Part shown: piece by piece, positions 8,170-16,204 of the stretch
Layout of the letters: each line of letters opens with the position of its first letter
Position numbering within the stretch: position 1 is the first letter of the stretch
From: Streptomyces globosus
GTDB taxonomy: Bacteria > Actinomycetota > Actinomycetes > Streptomycetales > Streptomycetaceae
NCBI RefSeq assembly: GCF_003325375.1
Contig: NZ_CP030862.1
Coordinates: forward strand, 2,979,501 to 3,043,500
DNA: 64,000 bases
Direction: 5' to 3'
The notes under the pieces: model-generated
Databases searched by the model: none
What the model saw: only the letters and a program-made list of their open reading frames with translations
Told to the model about the DNA's origin: nothing
Translations under genes and position numbers: made by a program

Positions 8170-8284
8170 CCGCGTCCGCCCGTCGGTGTGACGAGCGCGT
8201 TGACGCGTTCTTCACACCCTATCGGGAGGTCCGGGATGTCGCCAGGGGGGCTTTGACGTGCGGTGATGATGTTCGGGACAGGGG

Positions 8285-8333
8285 GAGAGGGCCCGTACCC
8301 ACCCAAGGCGCGAGGGTGGGGACGGGCCCTCTC
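8285..8333 (-). terminator. strong bidirectional-type hairpin after the AGCS symporter gene
   Basis: Two 20-nt arms (8285-8304 and 8314-8333) are complementary at 19 of 20 positions around a 9-nt loop. The core arm is GAGAGGGCCCGT. It begins 25 nt after the AGCS stop codon and lies before the nhaA leader, so it should end AGCS transcription and insulate nhaA. It has no clear U-tract, which is common in Streptomyces. Confidence 0.85.
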
Positions 8334-8358
8334 GAGGAGCCGTGCCGCGGGGATGCGG

Positions 8359-9903
8359 TCAGACGGTGGTCTTCGCCGGCTCCTGGTCTTCGTCGTCGTC
8401 GGCTTCGGTGTCCTCGCCGGCGTCGCGGCGGCGGGCGAAGTCGAGGAACTTGTTCAGCTCGCGCTTGACGACGGGGGCGAGCAGGTAGAGGCCGATGATG
8501 TTGATGACGGCCAGCATGAAGAGGACCGCGTCGGCCATGTCGATCAGGGTCTGCAGGGTCAGCAGGGAGCCGGCCACGGCGACGAGGGTGTACATGACCT
8601 TGAAGGTGATCTCGCTGGCCTTGCTGCGGCCGAAGAGGTGGCTCCAGGCCTTCATGCAGTAGTAGCCCCAGGTCAGCACCGTGGAGATGGCGAACAGCAT
8701 GACCGCGATGGTCAGGATGTACGGGAACCAGGGCAGGACGGTGGCGAAGGCGTCGGAGGTGATGGTCACACCGCCGATGGAGTCGCCGCCCTGGCGGACC
8801 TCGACGTAGCTGGCCGGGTTGGCGATGACGATGGTCAGCGCGGTCATGGTGCAGATGATGACCGTGTCGATGAACGGCTCCAGCAGGGCGACCAGGCCCT
8901 CGCTGGCGGGGTGCTTGGTCTTGACCGCGGAGTGGGCGATCGGGGCGGAGCCGAGGCCCGCCTCGTTGGAGAACGCGGCCCGCTTGAAGCCGATGATCAG
9001 TGCGCCGAGGACACCGCCGGCGACGCCCTGCGGGTTGAACGCGCCCTCGATGATCGTGCCGATCGCGGCCGGGACGGCGGTGACGTTGACCAGGATGACG
9101 ACGAGGCAGGCGGCGATGTAGATGCCGGCCATGGCCGGGACGAGCTTGCTCGTGACGGAGGCGATGGAGCGGATGCCGCCGAGGAGCACGATGCCGACGA
9201 GGGCGGCGATCAGGATGCCGAAGAACAGGGCGCCGGCCGAGCCGCCGATGACGCCGTCTTCACCGCCGGTCACGGAGACCAGCTGGGCGTAGGACTGGTT
9301 GACCTGGAAGAGGTTGCCGCCGAAGAGGCCGAAGAACAGCACGAAGGCGGAGGCCAGGACGGCCAGGACCTTGCCGAGGGTCTTGCCGCGGGCGCCGAAG
9401 CGCTCGGCGAGGCCCTTGGGCAGGTAGTGCATCGGACCGCCGGAGACGGTGCCGTCCGCGTGCACCTCGCGGTACTTCACGCCGAGGGTGACCTCGACGA
9501 ACTTCGTGGCCATGCCGAGCAGGCCGCAGAGGATCATCCAGAAGGTCGCGCCGGGACCGCCGATGGAGACGGCGACGGCGACACCGGCGATGTTGCCGAG
9601 GCCGACCGTGCCGGAGACGGCGGCGGTCAGGGCTTGGAAGTGGTTGACCTCGCCGGTCGACCCCTTCTCGTCGTACTTGCCGCGGATCACCTTCAGAGCG
9701 AGGGGGAACTTGCGTATCTGGATCAGGCCGAACCAGGCGGAGAAGACCAGACCCGCGATGACAAGCCAGGCGACGATCAGCGGGAGCTCGGTGCCGTTGA
9801 TCGGCACCGAATAGAAGACGACATCACCGAGCCACTTGGCTATGGGCTCGAAGAATCCGCTGACGGCCTCGTCTACGGAGTCGGTGAAGGAGTCGAGAGA
9901 CAT
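8359..9903 (-). CDS. AGCS-family alanine/glycine:cation symporter
   Basis: A 514-residue sodium-coupled amino-acid importer. The family signature GTVGLGNIAGVAVAVSIGGP is near residue 93, followed by a run of membrane segments (about eleven) and GFKRAAFSNEAGLGSAPIAHS in the middle. The C-terminus is a cytoplasmic acidic tail (DAGEDTEADDDEDQE). ATG 9903 is preceded by GAGG. A strong hairpin follows the stop. The neighbouring NhaA antiporter exports Na+, so the two could balance sodium entry. Whether Ala, Gly or another amino acid is the substrate cannot be told. The untranslated leader contains two stable hairpins. Confidence 0.93.
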   Translation of the reverse strand: MSLDSFTDSVDEAVSGFFEPIAKWLGDVVFYSVPINGTELPLIVAWLVIAGLVFSAWFGLIQIRKFPLALKVIRGKYDEKGSTGEVNHFQALTAAVSGTVGLGNIAGVAVAVSIGGPGATFWMILCGLLGMATKFVEVTLGVKYREVHADGTVSGGPMHYLPKGLAERFGARGKTLGKVLAVLASAFVLFFGLFGGNLFQVNQSYAQLVSVTGGEDGVIGGSAGALFFGILIAALVGIVLLGGIRSIASVTSKLVPAMAGIYIAACLVVILVNVTAVPAAIGTIIEGAFNPQGVAGGVLGALIIGFKRAAFSNEAGLGSAPIAHSAVKTKHPASEGLVALLEPFIDTVIICTMTALTIVIANPASYVEVRQGGDSIGGVTITSDAFATVLPWFPYILTIAVMLFAISTVLTWGYYCMKAWSHLFGRSKASEITFKVMYTLVAVAGSLLTLQTLIDMADAVLFMLAVINIIGLYLLAPVVKRELNKFLDFARRRDAGEDTEADDDEDQEPAKTTV

Positions 9904-10078
9904 GTGGCAAAACCTCGATGGCGCAGACCGGCCTCGTGCGGAGGGCCGGTGTGAGAAGGCGGGCTTTGAGCGAACGCCGTTGTCCGATCGGCGACCCGTG
10001 GCGCCACCGGTCCGCGGACACGGACGGGTGTGGGAGCGCCTTGGTCGTGCAGGTGGAGCTGAGACTGCAGGTGGTGCC

Positions 10079-10130
10079 GCGGCCTGGTGACGGCCGCCGC
10101 TCCTTATCTCCGGCGAGGGGTGGGCCGGAG
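10079..10130 (-). promoter_or_regulatory. two stable hairpins in the AGCS leader
   Basis: GCGGCC (10079-10084) pairs with GGCCGC (10092-10097) around a 7-nt loop. CTCCGGC (10108-10114) pairs with GCCGGAG (10124-10130). They lie roughly 180-230 nt upstream of the AGCS start, downstream of a possible minus-strand -10 (CTAGGAAT near 10143-10150). They could be part of a regulatory RNA, but I recognise no known riboswitch. Confidence 0.35.
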
Positions 10131-10171
10131 CGGAGTTGCGTATTCCTAGCACGCGCCTCACGTCGGCTTTG

Positions 10172-10185
10172 GTGACGGACGTCAC
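10172..10185. promoter_or_regulatory. possible Crp-type binding site
   Basis: GTGACGGACGTCAC is a perfect GTGAC/GTCAC palindrome and fits GTG-N6-GNCAC, the pattern described for Streptomyces Crp. It lies about 270 bp before the AGCS start and could be an operator. The pattern is short and could occur by chance. Confidence 0.3.
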
Positions 10186-10461
10186 AGTGGCTGGATTTTT
10201 TCGGCGTTTGCCCAGGTCTGGTGATGCGATCGTTATCCGGATCTGAGGTTCTGCTGAGCGAACGTACGGGTCTGTCCGCCCCCGCGCCCTGCCGTCGAAG
10301 CCCCGCCCCCGCTCGCCGGTGGTCGGTCTTTCGGCGGCCGTGCGCTCCGGGTCCGGGTGCGCCGCGGCGGGCCGCCGTTCGCCCCGCCGCGGCCGAGGGC
10401 TGGGGTGAGGCCCGCGACCGCCGGCCCGTGAACGGCCTTTCGCGCAGGCTGTCGGCTAGAC

Positions 10462-10477
10462 TTGCAGAGTTATGCAA
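10462..10477. promoter_or_regulatory. TTGCAGA-type palindrome, site 1
   Basis: TTGCAGAGTTATGCAA, with arms TTGCA/TGCAA. It shares the TTGCAGA half with the palindromes at 11496 and 13915 and may be a third operator of the ArsR-family regulator. The second half differs at two positions from the perfect inverted repeat. Confidence 0.45.
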
Positions 10478-10566
10478 TTTACCAAGCTTGGTCACGGGTC
10501 GGGATTGCGGTGACCGGCGGCCTCCTGGGGGCCGGCGTCGCAGACCCGGACGCCCGGCCGAGGCCC

Positions 10567-10776
10567 CTCCCGTGTCGCTCCGCGGGTGAGGGCCTGTGGA
10601 CGGTGGCTGGGATCGCCCGGTCCCACGGCAGCGGCGTACGGGTCGGGCCTGCTGCCGGCGCGCTGGGCGAGACGGTCCTGGGCCGCCCCGTCCTGCCCGA
10701 ACGCCCCGTGACCGGCAGCGCCCCGGAGGAGGCCCCCATGTACGAGACCACTGTCCGGAGAGGCGGCCGGCCGTGA
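10567..10776 (+). pseudogene. possible gene remnant ending in a GTGA overlap with the DUF6126-like gene
   Basis: One plus-strand frame with strongly GC-biased third positions runs to a TGA at 10774-10776, overlapping the next start by four bases. It encodes GEGLWTVAGIARSHGSGVRV, which resembles the G2 end of a histidine-kinase ATPase domain (GxGLxxVxxIAxxHG), followed by a Pro-rich tail ending RRGGRP. No matching N-terminal part exists upstream. I read it as the 3-prime remnant of a lost kinase-type or regulator gene. It could instead be chance coding character. Confidence 0.3.
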
Positions 10777-10928
10777 GCGGGAAGTCCGAGGCCGACGCCG
10801 CGGCCAAGCACGCGAAGTGGCTGGAGAACGGGGTCGCGCTGCGCGCCTTCTTCTACATCTTCGGGACCCATGTGTTCGCCGGGTTCGTGTGGCTGCTGTT
10901 CTACCTGGGGCAGCACGCCCAGAAGTGA
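10773..10928 (+). CDS. DUF6126-like small membrane protein
   Basis: A 51-residue protein starting at GTG 10773 with GGAGAGG nine bases upstream. It has a charged N-terminal half (SGKSEADAAAKHAKWLENG) and one membrane helix, AFFYIFGTHVFAGFVWLLFYL, followed by GQHAQK. The helix with its FGTHxFAGFxxLLF pattern matches the small Streptomyces family called DUF6126. In other genomes, as I recall, this gene follows an XRE regulator with an overlapping stop; here the overlap is kept but the upstream gene looks degenerate. Function unknown. Confidence 0.65.
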   Translation: MSGKSEADAAAKHAKWLENGVALRAFFYIFGTHVFAGFVWLLFYLGQHAQK

Positions 10929-11040
10929 GCACCCGGCGGGGTGGCGGGGGGCGGCCGCCTCCCGGTGTCGGAAGCGCGGGTGAACCCGCACCGACGGGAA
11001 GCGGCCGCCCGTTCGCGGTCCGCGGCGTGGGAGCAGCCCG

Positions 11041-11430
11041 CTACTTCGGGCCGGTGGCCCGCAGGTTGGCCAGGAGTTCGGCTTGGCCTTGCAGGACGCC
11101 GGAGAGGATGCTGCGGGCGACGCGCAGCAGTTCGGCGACTTCGGGGCTCGTAAGCCGGTAGTACACGGTGGAGCCCTCGCGGCGGGTGAGGACGAGGTTG
11201 GCCTTGCGCAGGACGGCCAGCTGCTGGGAGAGGCTGGCCGCTTCGATGCCGACCTCGGCCAGCATCTCGGCGACTGCGTGCTCGCGCTCGCTCAGCAGTT
11301 CCAGGACGCGGATACGGACCGGGTGGCCGAGCGTCTTGAAGAACTCCGCCTTGAGCTGGTAGAGCGGCGCCTGTGTATGGTCGGCCTCGCCTGCTTTGCC
11401 CGTCGCGCGTGTCCTGTGCACCTGATCCAC
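11041..11430 (-). CDS. ArsR/SmtB-family transcriptional regulator
   Basis: A 129-residue winged-helix repressor. The domain begins with LKAEFFKTLGHPVRIRVLELLSE, continues with the recognition helix SLSQQLAVLRKANLVLTRR and the wing EGSTVYYRLTSP, and ends LLRVARSILSGVL. There is no ELCVCDL-type metal-binding Cys motif in helix alpha3 (it reads HAVAEMLAEVGI), so it may sense something other than a thiophilic metal. The GTG at 11430 is the best start; longer frames would run through the palindrome at 11496-11511. No strong ribosome site is seen. The palindromes here and before SulP suggest it controls itself and the transporter operon. Confidence 0.85.
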   Translation of the reverse strand: MDQVHRTRATGKAGEADHTQAPLYQLKAEFFKTLGHPVRIRVLELLSEREHAVAEMLAEVGIEAASLSQQLAVLRKANLVLTRREGSTVYYRLTSPEVAELLRVARSILSGVLQGQAELLANLRATGPK

Positions 11431-11495
11431 CCAACACTCATCATCATCATGGGGACAGTCCTTCCGTCCCCACACACGGTGTGTGACCTCAACAA

Positions 11496-11511
11496 TTGCA
11501 GATTCCTGCAA
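11496..11511. promoter_or_regulatory. TTGCAGA-type palindrome, site 2 (ArsR promoter)
   Basis: TTGCAGATTCCTGCAA, one mismatch from the perfect 7-2-7 inverted repeat TTGCAGA-N2-TCTGCAA. It lies about 66 bp upstream of the ArsR start codon, the right place for an autoregulatory operator. Confidence 0.6.
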
Positions 11512-11537
11512 TCCTCGGACCCGGCGGGACCGCGTCT

Positions 11538-11975
11538 TCACAGGAGGGTCGGCGCGGCGGGGGCCTGGCTGCCGGGCCGGCGGCCGGTGTGCCCCTTCCT
11601 GCCTGCCGCCTTGCCCTGGCCGGGCGGCGTCGGCACCGCGCCGTGGTGAGCGGCGAGGGCGGCCGACAGGTCGCAGTGGACGGGGACGGCCGGTTCACCG
11701 GCGTCGGGGACGAGGGAGCCGTCCGCGGGGATCGCGGCCAGTTCGAGGGTGCGTCCGGCGGCGGCCAGGCGCCGGGCGGCCTGGGCGACCGCGAGCTGTC
11801 CGCCGACCGACCAGCCCAGCAGTTGGGTCAGGTCCAGGATCAGCGGGCCGCTTCCGCGTGCTTCGGCCCAGCCGACGGCGCCGGTGAAGCGGGCGGTCGC
11901 GTCCGCGCCGAGGTATCCGGCCAGGGACAGTACGCCCAAACCGTCGTGGGTCGTGTAGCGCCACTCGATCGTCAT
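11538..11975 (-). CDS. stand-alone STAS-domain protein
   Basis: A 145-residue protein whose first 100 residues form a STAS (anti-sigma factor antagonist type) domain: WRYTTHDGLGVLSLAGYLGADATARF, then SGPLILDLTQLLGWSVGG, where antagonists usually carry the phosphorylatable Ser. Here SVGG keeps a Ser at that place. The last 45 residues are low-complexity Ala/Gly/Pro. ATG 11975 with GAGGAA upstream was chosen; a longer frame reaches 12086 but would overlap the SulP gene. It directly follows the SulP transporter, itself ending in a STAS domain, so it may modulate transport or a sigma cascade. Confidence 0.75.
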   Translation of the reverse strand: MTIEWRYTTHDGLGVLSLAGYLGADATARFTGAVGWAEARGSGPLILDLTQLLGWSVGGQLAVAQAARRLAAAGRTLELAAIPADGSLVPDAGEPAVPVHCDLSAALAAHHGAVPTPPGQGKAAGRKGHTGRRPGSQAPAAPTLL

Positions 11976-12042
11976 CGTCGTATTCCTCGGCTTCACAGGG
12001 GCGGGGTGGTCCGGATGCCGTTGCCGCGTCCGGCCGCGTCCG

Positions 12043-13821
12043 TCATCGGCCCGACCCGCGGCGGGGGCGGGGGCGGGGGCGGTCATCGCGGTGCCTTCCG
12101 GGTGCGGTGCGGGTGGGGGTGGTGCGGACGGGCAGGAGCCCGGCCTGTTCGAGGTGCTTGCGGGCCCCGGCGATCGCCTCGGGGGTGGTGGCGTACTCGC
12201 GGCCGTCGCGCTGGAGGAGTTCGAGGGCGCCGACGGACGCCAGGGCCCGGCGCTGGCCGGGGCGGATGCCGGAGGCCATCACGGCGATGCCGCGCCGGTT
12301 CAGCTTCTCGACCGCGTCCCTGAGCACGAGGGCTCCGGTGGCGTCCATCGTCGTCACGCGCGACATGCGCAGGATGACCACCCGCACATCGGAGACCTCG
12401 GAGAGTTCGAGCAGGAAGCGGTGGGCGCCGGCGAAGAACAGCGGCCCGTCGATCCGGTAGGCGACGATGTGCTCGGCCAGGAGCGCGTGCTCCTCGTCGC
12501 TGTGCTCCCCGGGGAGGTCCGGGCGGAAGTCGACCTGGTCGAGGCGGGCTTGGGCCGCCACCGCGCGCAGGGCGAGCGCCCCGGCGACGACGAGCCCGAT
12601 GATCACCGCGTAGACGAGATCGAGTGCCAGGGTGGCCGCGGCGGTCAGGACGAGGACCGCGGCGTCGGAGCGGGTGGCCTTCGCCATCGCCCGCAACGCG
12701 CCGACCTCGACCATCCGCACCGCGGTCGCCAGCAGTACGCCGGCGAGGGCGGCGAGGGGGATCTTCGAGACCAGGGGGGCCGCGGCGAACACGATGACGC
12801 CGAGGACCGCGGCGTGGGTCAGGGCGGCGAGGCGGGAGGAGGCGCCGGTGCGGACGTTGACCGCGGTCCGGGCTATCGCGGCCGTCGCGGGGACGCCGCC
12901 GAAGAGCGGAGCGGCGAGGTTGGCGATGCCCTGGCCGAACAACTCCTTGTCCGGGTCGTGCTGCTGCCCCACCGTCATCCCGTCCGCCACCGTCGCCGAC
13001 AGCAGCGACTCCAGCGCGGCCAGCGCCGCCACGGCAACCGCGGGAGCGAACAGCGAACCGAGCGCGGTGACGTCGAGGAAGGCCAGGGAGGGGGCCGGGA
13101 GCCCGGAAGGGAGGTCCCCGATGGGGGCCGCGTCCAGGTGGAAGAGCTGCGCGGCGACGGTAGCGGCGGTGACCGCGACGATGGAGAACGGGATTCCCGG
13201 CCGCCACCGGGCCCCGGCCAGCATCGCCACGGCCACACTGAGGGACAGGCCGACCGCGGTCCCGTCCGGCGCCGCGATGAACGCCTCCACCGCCCGCCAG
13301 GCCACCAGGAGCACCTTCTCCCCCGCGGGCTTGGCCACCCCGAGGGCGTCGGGAATCTGCTGCAGGGCGATCACGCACGCGATCCCGAGGGTGAAACCCT
13401 CCACCACCGGCGCCGGCACGTACCGCATGTACTGCCCCGCCCGCAGCAGCGCCAGCGCGATCAGCAGCACACCCGCCATCACCCCCACGGTCAGCACGCC
13501 GCCGGGCCCGTACCGGGCCACGATCGGCACCAGGACCACGGTCATCGCACCCGTGGGCCCCGACACCTGGAGGTTGGACCCCCCGAACACCGCGGCAAGC
13601 GCGCCCGCGACCACCGCTGTGGCCAGCCCCGCCTCGGCGCCGAGGCCGGACGACACCCCGAATCCCAGCGCGAGAGGCAGGGCGACGATCGCGACGGTCA
13701 GCCCGGCGAGCAGGTCCCGGCGGGGATTCCGGGCCATCAGCCGGAGATCGGCGCCGGCGGGCATCAGGGCGCGCAGGCGAGCGGCCGCACCGGGCAGAAC
13801 GGGGCGCAGCGGAACCGGCAC
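12043..13821 (-). CDS. SulP-family inorganic anion transporter
   Basis: A 592-residue transporter. It starts with the SulP motif DLLAGLTVAIVALPLALGFGV near residue 36, has GGSNLQVSGPTGAMTVVLVP, about twelve to fourteen membrane segments, and AIARTAVNVRTGASS before the last segments. A cytoplasmic STAS domain covers about residues 430-545 (GPLFFAGAHRFLLEL, RMSRVTTMDATGALVL). SulP proteins carry sulfate, bicarbonate or related anions; the substrate is not shown. The C-terminal 40 residues are Arg/Pro-rich. The gene is followed by a separate STAS gene and an ArsR regulator, all on the same strand, and a perfect TTGCAGA palindrome lies 94 bp upstream of its start. Confidence 0.93.
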   Translation of the reverse strand: MPVPLRPVLPGAAARLRALMPAGADLRLMARNPRRDLLAGLTVAIVALPLALGFGVSSGLGAEAGLATAVVAGALAAVFGGSNLQVSGPTGAMTVVLVPIVARYGPGGVLTVGVMAGVLLIALALLRAGQYMRYVPAPVVEGFTLGIACVIALQQIPDALGVAKPAGEKVLLVAWRAVEAFIAAPDGTAVGLSLSVAVAMLAGARWRPGIPFSIVAVTAATVAAQLFHLDAAPIGDLPSGLPAPSLAFLDVTALGSLFAPAVAVAALAALESLLSATVADGMTVGQQHDPDKELFGQGIANLAAPLFGGVPATAAIARTAVNVRTGASSRLAALTHAAVLGVIVFAAAPLVSKIPLAALAGVLLATAVRMVEVGALRAMAKATRSDAAVLVLTAAATLALDLVYAVIIGLVVAGALALRAVAAQARLDQVDFRPDLPGEHSDEEHALLAEHIVAYRIDGPLFFAGAHRFLLELSEVSDVRVVILRMSRVTTMDATGALVLRDAVEKLNRRGIAVMASGIRPGQRRALASVGALELLQRDGREYATTPEAIAGARKHLEQAGLLPVRTTPTRTAPGRHRDDRPRPRPRRGSGR

Positions 13822-13914
13822 GATCTCTCCTTCGCTCCGTCACCCGGTTGCAGGCAAGGAATGGGGCTGTGCCCGCGGCTACCTGCGGACACAGCAATCT
13901 AAGAATGTATGTAA

Positions 13915-13930
13915 TTGCAGATTTCTGCAA
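13915..13930. promoter_or_regulatory. TTGCAGA-type palindrome, site 3 (SulP promoter)
   Basis: TTGCAGATTTCTGCAA is a perfect 7-2-7 inverted repeat (TTGCAGA/TCTGCAA). It lies upstream of the SulP gene and just after the end of the metallo-hydrolase gene. It is the best copy of the three related sites and probably the operator controlling SulP-STAS transcription. Confidence 0.65.
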
Positions 13931-14009
13931 TTCATGGAGCCGCGGCGCCGTCGCCGCGGCAGACGCCCCGGCGGCAGACGCCGGCGAACCGCGGACCGGA
14001 CGGCCCGGG

Positions 14010-15443
14010 TCAGCGGACCAGGACGGCCTCACCGGACCTGGGTACGACGGCCGTCCAGCCCAGCTCGCCGTCGATCCGGTCCCGCAGCGCCTCGGCGGCG
14101 GTCTCCTCGCCGTGTACGAGGTACGTGGTGTGCGGGGCGGGAGCTGCGCGCAGCCAGTCGATGATCTGGGCGGCGTCGGCGTGCGCGGAGAAGTGCGGGA
14201 CGTCGGCGACCTCGGCGCGCACGGGGACGTACTCGCCGAACATCTTCAGGGTGCGGGCGCCGTCCACCAGGTCCCGTGCGCGTGTCCCGTCCGCGGCGAA
14301 GCCGACGACGACCACGGCGTTGCGGGGGTCGGGCAGGATCCGGCGGAGGTGGTGCAGGACGCGTCCGCCCGTGGCCATGCCGGCGGAGGAGACGATGACC
14401 GCCGGTCCGGGGGCGTTGTTGATGTCGATCGACTCCTGGACGGTACGGGCGGCCAGGAAGGGTTCCGGGCTGATCGCGGCCTCGCCCCGGGCGGCGATCT
14501 CGGGCCGCAGCTCGGGGGAGCGGGACCGTACGGCGTCCCGGTAGACGTCCAGGGCGGCCAGGGCCATGGGGCTGTCGACGTAGACGGGCACGCGGCGGGG
14601 CAGGGTGCCGTCGCTGCGGAGAGCCGCCAGCTCGTGCAGGACCACTTCCGTCCGGTCGATCGCGAAGGCGGGGATGACGACGGTGCCGCCTCGGCCCAGC
14701 GCGCGGGTGATCACGGCGGCGAACTCGCGCCGGGCGCCCTCCGGGTCGTGCCGGCGGTTGCCGTACGTCGACTCCATGAGCAGGACGTCGGCGCCGGAGA
14801 ACGGCTCGGGCGGCAGGAGGAGCGGGTGGCCCGGACGGCCGAGGTCGCCGCTGACGGCGAGGGTGTGGCCGTCCTCCAGGGTCAGGTGGGCCCAGGCAGA
14901 GCCCAGGATGTGGCCGCCGCGGTGCAGCACGAGCTTCGTCCCGGCCATGATCTCGACCTCGCTCCCCACGGCCACCGGGTCGAAGAACCTCACCGTGAGG
15001 TCGACGTCGTCATCGTCGTAGAGCGGCTTCGCCGGCCGGTGCTTGGACCAGCCGTGCCTGTTCGCGTGCGCGGCGGCCTCCATCTGGAGGCGGGCGCTGT
15101 CGCGGAGGACGATCCCGGCGAGCCGGGCGGTGGCGGCGCTGGCCAGGATGGGCCCGCGGAAGCCGTGGCGGACCAGGCGCGGGAGGTAGCCGCAGTGGTC
15201 CAGGTGGGCGTGGGTGACGACGACGGCGTGGATGTCGGCGGCGGCGCAGGGCAGCTTGCCCCAGTTGCGGCGGCGCAGGTCGGCGACGCCTTGGAAGAGC
15301 CCGCAGTCGACGAGGATCCGCGCGTGGTCGCTCTCGACGAGGAACTTGCTGCCGGTGACCGTGCGTACACCGCCGAGGAAGGTCAGGAGAGCCGGGCGGA
15401 CGGAGGCACCGGCGGCAGCAGCGGACGGGGCTGACCAGGACAT
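14010..15443 (-). CDS. beta-CASP metallo-beta-lactamase fold RNA hydrolase-like protein
   Basis: A 477-residue protein of the YSH1/CPSF73-like metallo-beta-lactamase group. The zinc site is [16 protein letters not shown] (HxHxDH) near residue 80, with further ligands in [19 protein letters not shown] and the C-terminal PHFSAHAD. The beta-CASP insert shows [27 protein letters not shown] and [18 protein letters not shown]. Family members are endo- or exonucleases acting on RNA. ATG 15443 is used because AAAGGAGGG lies nine bases upstream. In Streptomyces such genes are often found near stress genes; here it borders the dormancy-type island. Confidence 0.9.
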   Translation of the reverse strand: MSWSAPSAAAAGASVRPALLTFLGGVRTVTGSKFLVESDHARILVDCGLFQGVADLRRRNWGKLPCAAADIHAVVVTHAHLDHCGYLPRLVRHGFRGPILASAATARLAGIVLRDSARLQMEAAAHANRHGWSKHRPAKPLYDDDDVDLTVRFFDPVAVGSEVEIMAGTKLVLHRGGHILGSAWAHLTLEDGHTLAVSGDLGRPGHPLLLPPEPFSGADVLLMESTYGNRRHDPEGARREFAAVITRALGRGGTVVIPAFAIDRTEVVLHELAALRSDGTLPRRVPVYVDSPMALAALDVYRDAVRSRSPELRPEIAARGEAAISPEPFLAARTVQESIDINNAPGPAVIVSSAGMATGGRVLHHLRRILPDPRNAVVVVGFAADGTRARDLVDGARTLKMFGEYVPVRAEVADVPHFSAHADAAQIIDWLRAAPAPHTTYLVHGEETAAEALRDRIDGELGWTAVVPRSGEAVLVR

Positions 15444-15557
15444 GGCAACAGCCCTCCTTTCGGGACGGATGCCGGTCTCCACCGTCGCATCCGACGCGAA
15501 CCGGGGCGAGGCGTCCGAGCGGTCCCGGCGTGGACCTCGCGGCGGGCGCTGCGGGGA

Positions 15558-15572
15558 GGGCCGAATGGTCCC
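15558..15572 (+). promoter_or_regulatory. DosR/OsdR-type box a (flavodoxin 1)
   Basis: GGGCCGAATGGTCCC, matching the consensus GGGCCGAACGGTCCC at 14 of 15 positions. GACAGTGG follows 59 bp after the first base (15617), as in two other promoters of this island. The downstream gene starts at 15657. Confidence 0.65.
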
Positions 15573-15656
15573 GGCCGGGAACCGTCCGACCCAAGCGGAG
15601 CCGCCGCCGGCTGCGTGACAGTGGCATCAGCCCTCGCGGAGACAAGGAAGCCCGCC

Positions 15657-16157
15657 ATGACCACCAAGAGAGTTCTGGTTGCGTACGGCACCAAGCACGG
15701 TGCCACCGCCGGCATCGCCGAGGAGATCGGCAGGACCCTCCGCGAGGACGGGTTCGAGGCCGTCGTCCTTCCCGCGAGCGACGTCGGCGACGTCCGCGAT
15801 TTCGACGCCGTCGTCCTCGGCGGCGCGGTCTACGCCGGACGCTGGAGCGACAAGGCCAAGCGCTGCGCCGAACGCAACGCCGAGTCCCTGCGGCACCGCC
15901 CCGTGTGGCTGTTCAGCAGCGGCCCGCTCGACCGCTCCGCCGAGGAGCGGGACATCCCTCCCGCTCCCGCCGTCGCCCGGCAGATGCAGCTCATCGGTGC
16001 ACGAGAGCACATGACCTTCGGAGGCAGCGTCACGGCCCGTACCCCCGGACTCCTCGCCCGGTCGATGCTCCGGCAGGGCAAGGGCGGCGACTACCGGAAC
16101 CCCGAACGCATCCGCAACTGGGCCCACCACATCAGCGCCGAGCTCACCGCCGCCTGA
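15657..16157 (+). CDS. HemG-like flavodoxin-domain protein 1
   Basis: A 166-residue FMN protein. The phosphate-binding loop is LVAYGTKHGATAGIAEEIG at residues 7-25, followed by DFDAVVLGGAVYAGRWSDKA and PVWLFSSGPLD. It resembles menaquinone-dependent protoporphyrinogen oxidase (HemG) and small redox flavodoxins; which reaction it performs is unknown. AAGGAAG precedes ATG 15657. A second, closely similar copy lies at 30304-30819. Its regulon-type box and the following Rv1733c-like and P-type ATPase genes on the same strand suggest one low-oxygen-induced transcript. Confidence 0.85.
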   Translation: MTTKRVLVAYGTKHGATAGIAEEIGRTLREDGFEAVVLPASDVGDVRDFDAVVLGGAVYAGRWSDKAKRCAERNAESLRHRPVWLFSSGPLDRSAEERDIPPAPAVARQMQLIGAREHMTFGGSVTARTPGLLARSMLRQGKGGDYRNPERIRNWAHHISAELTAA

Positions 16158-16204
16158 AGCGGTGGCGGCCCGGCCCGGGATCCCGGCAGAGCCGGAGGCG
16201 AGCC

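Larger units (their letters stand above)
9904..10566. other. intergenic region upstream of the AGCS gene
   Basis: About 660 bp without a convincing intact gene. Towards the AGCS gene it can encode a structured leader (hairpins at 10079-10097 and 10108-10130). A GTGAC-N4-GTCAC palindrome lies at 10172-10185. The 16-bp palindrome at 10462-10477 matches the ArsR/SulP-linked sites. Codons in one plus-strand frame start to look gene-like after about 10567, treated as a remnant. Confidence 0.4.

Noticed and set aside
11538..12086. STAS protein starting at 12086
   Set aside because: It would overlap the SulP gene by 44 bp and add a Pro/Arg-rich piece. ATG 11975 has GAGGAA upstream and starts directly at the domain.
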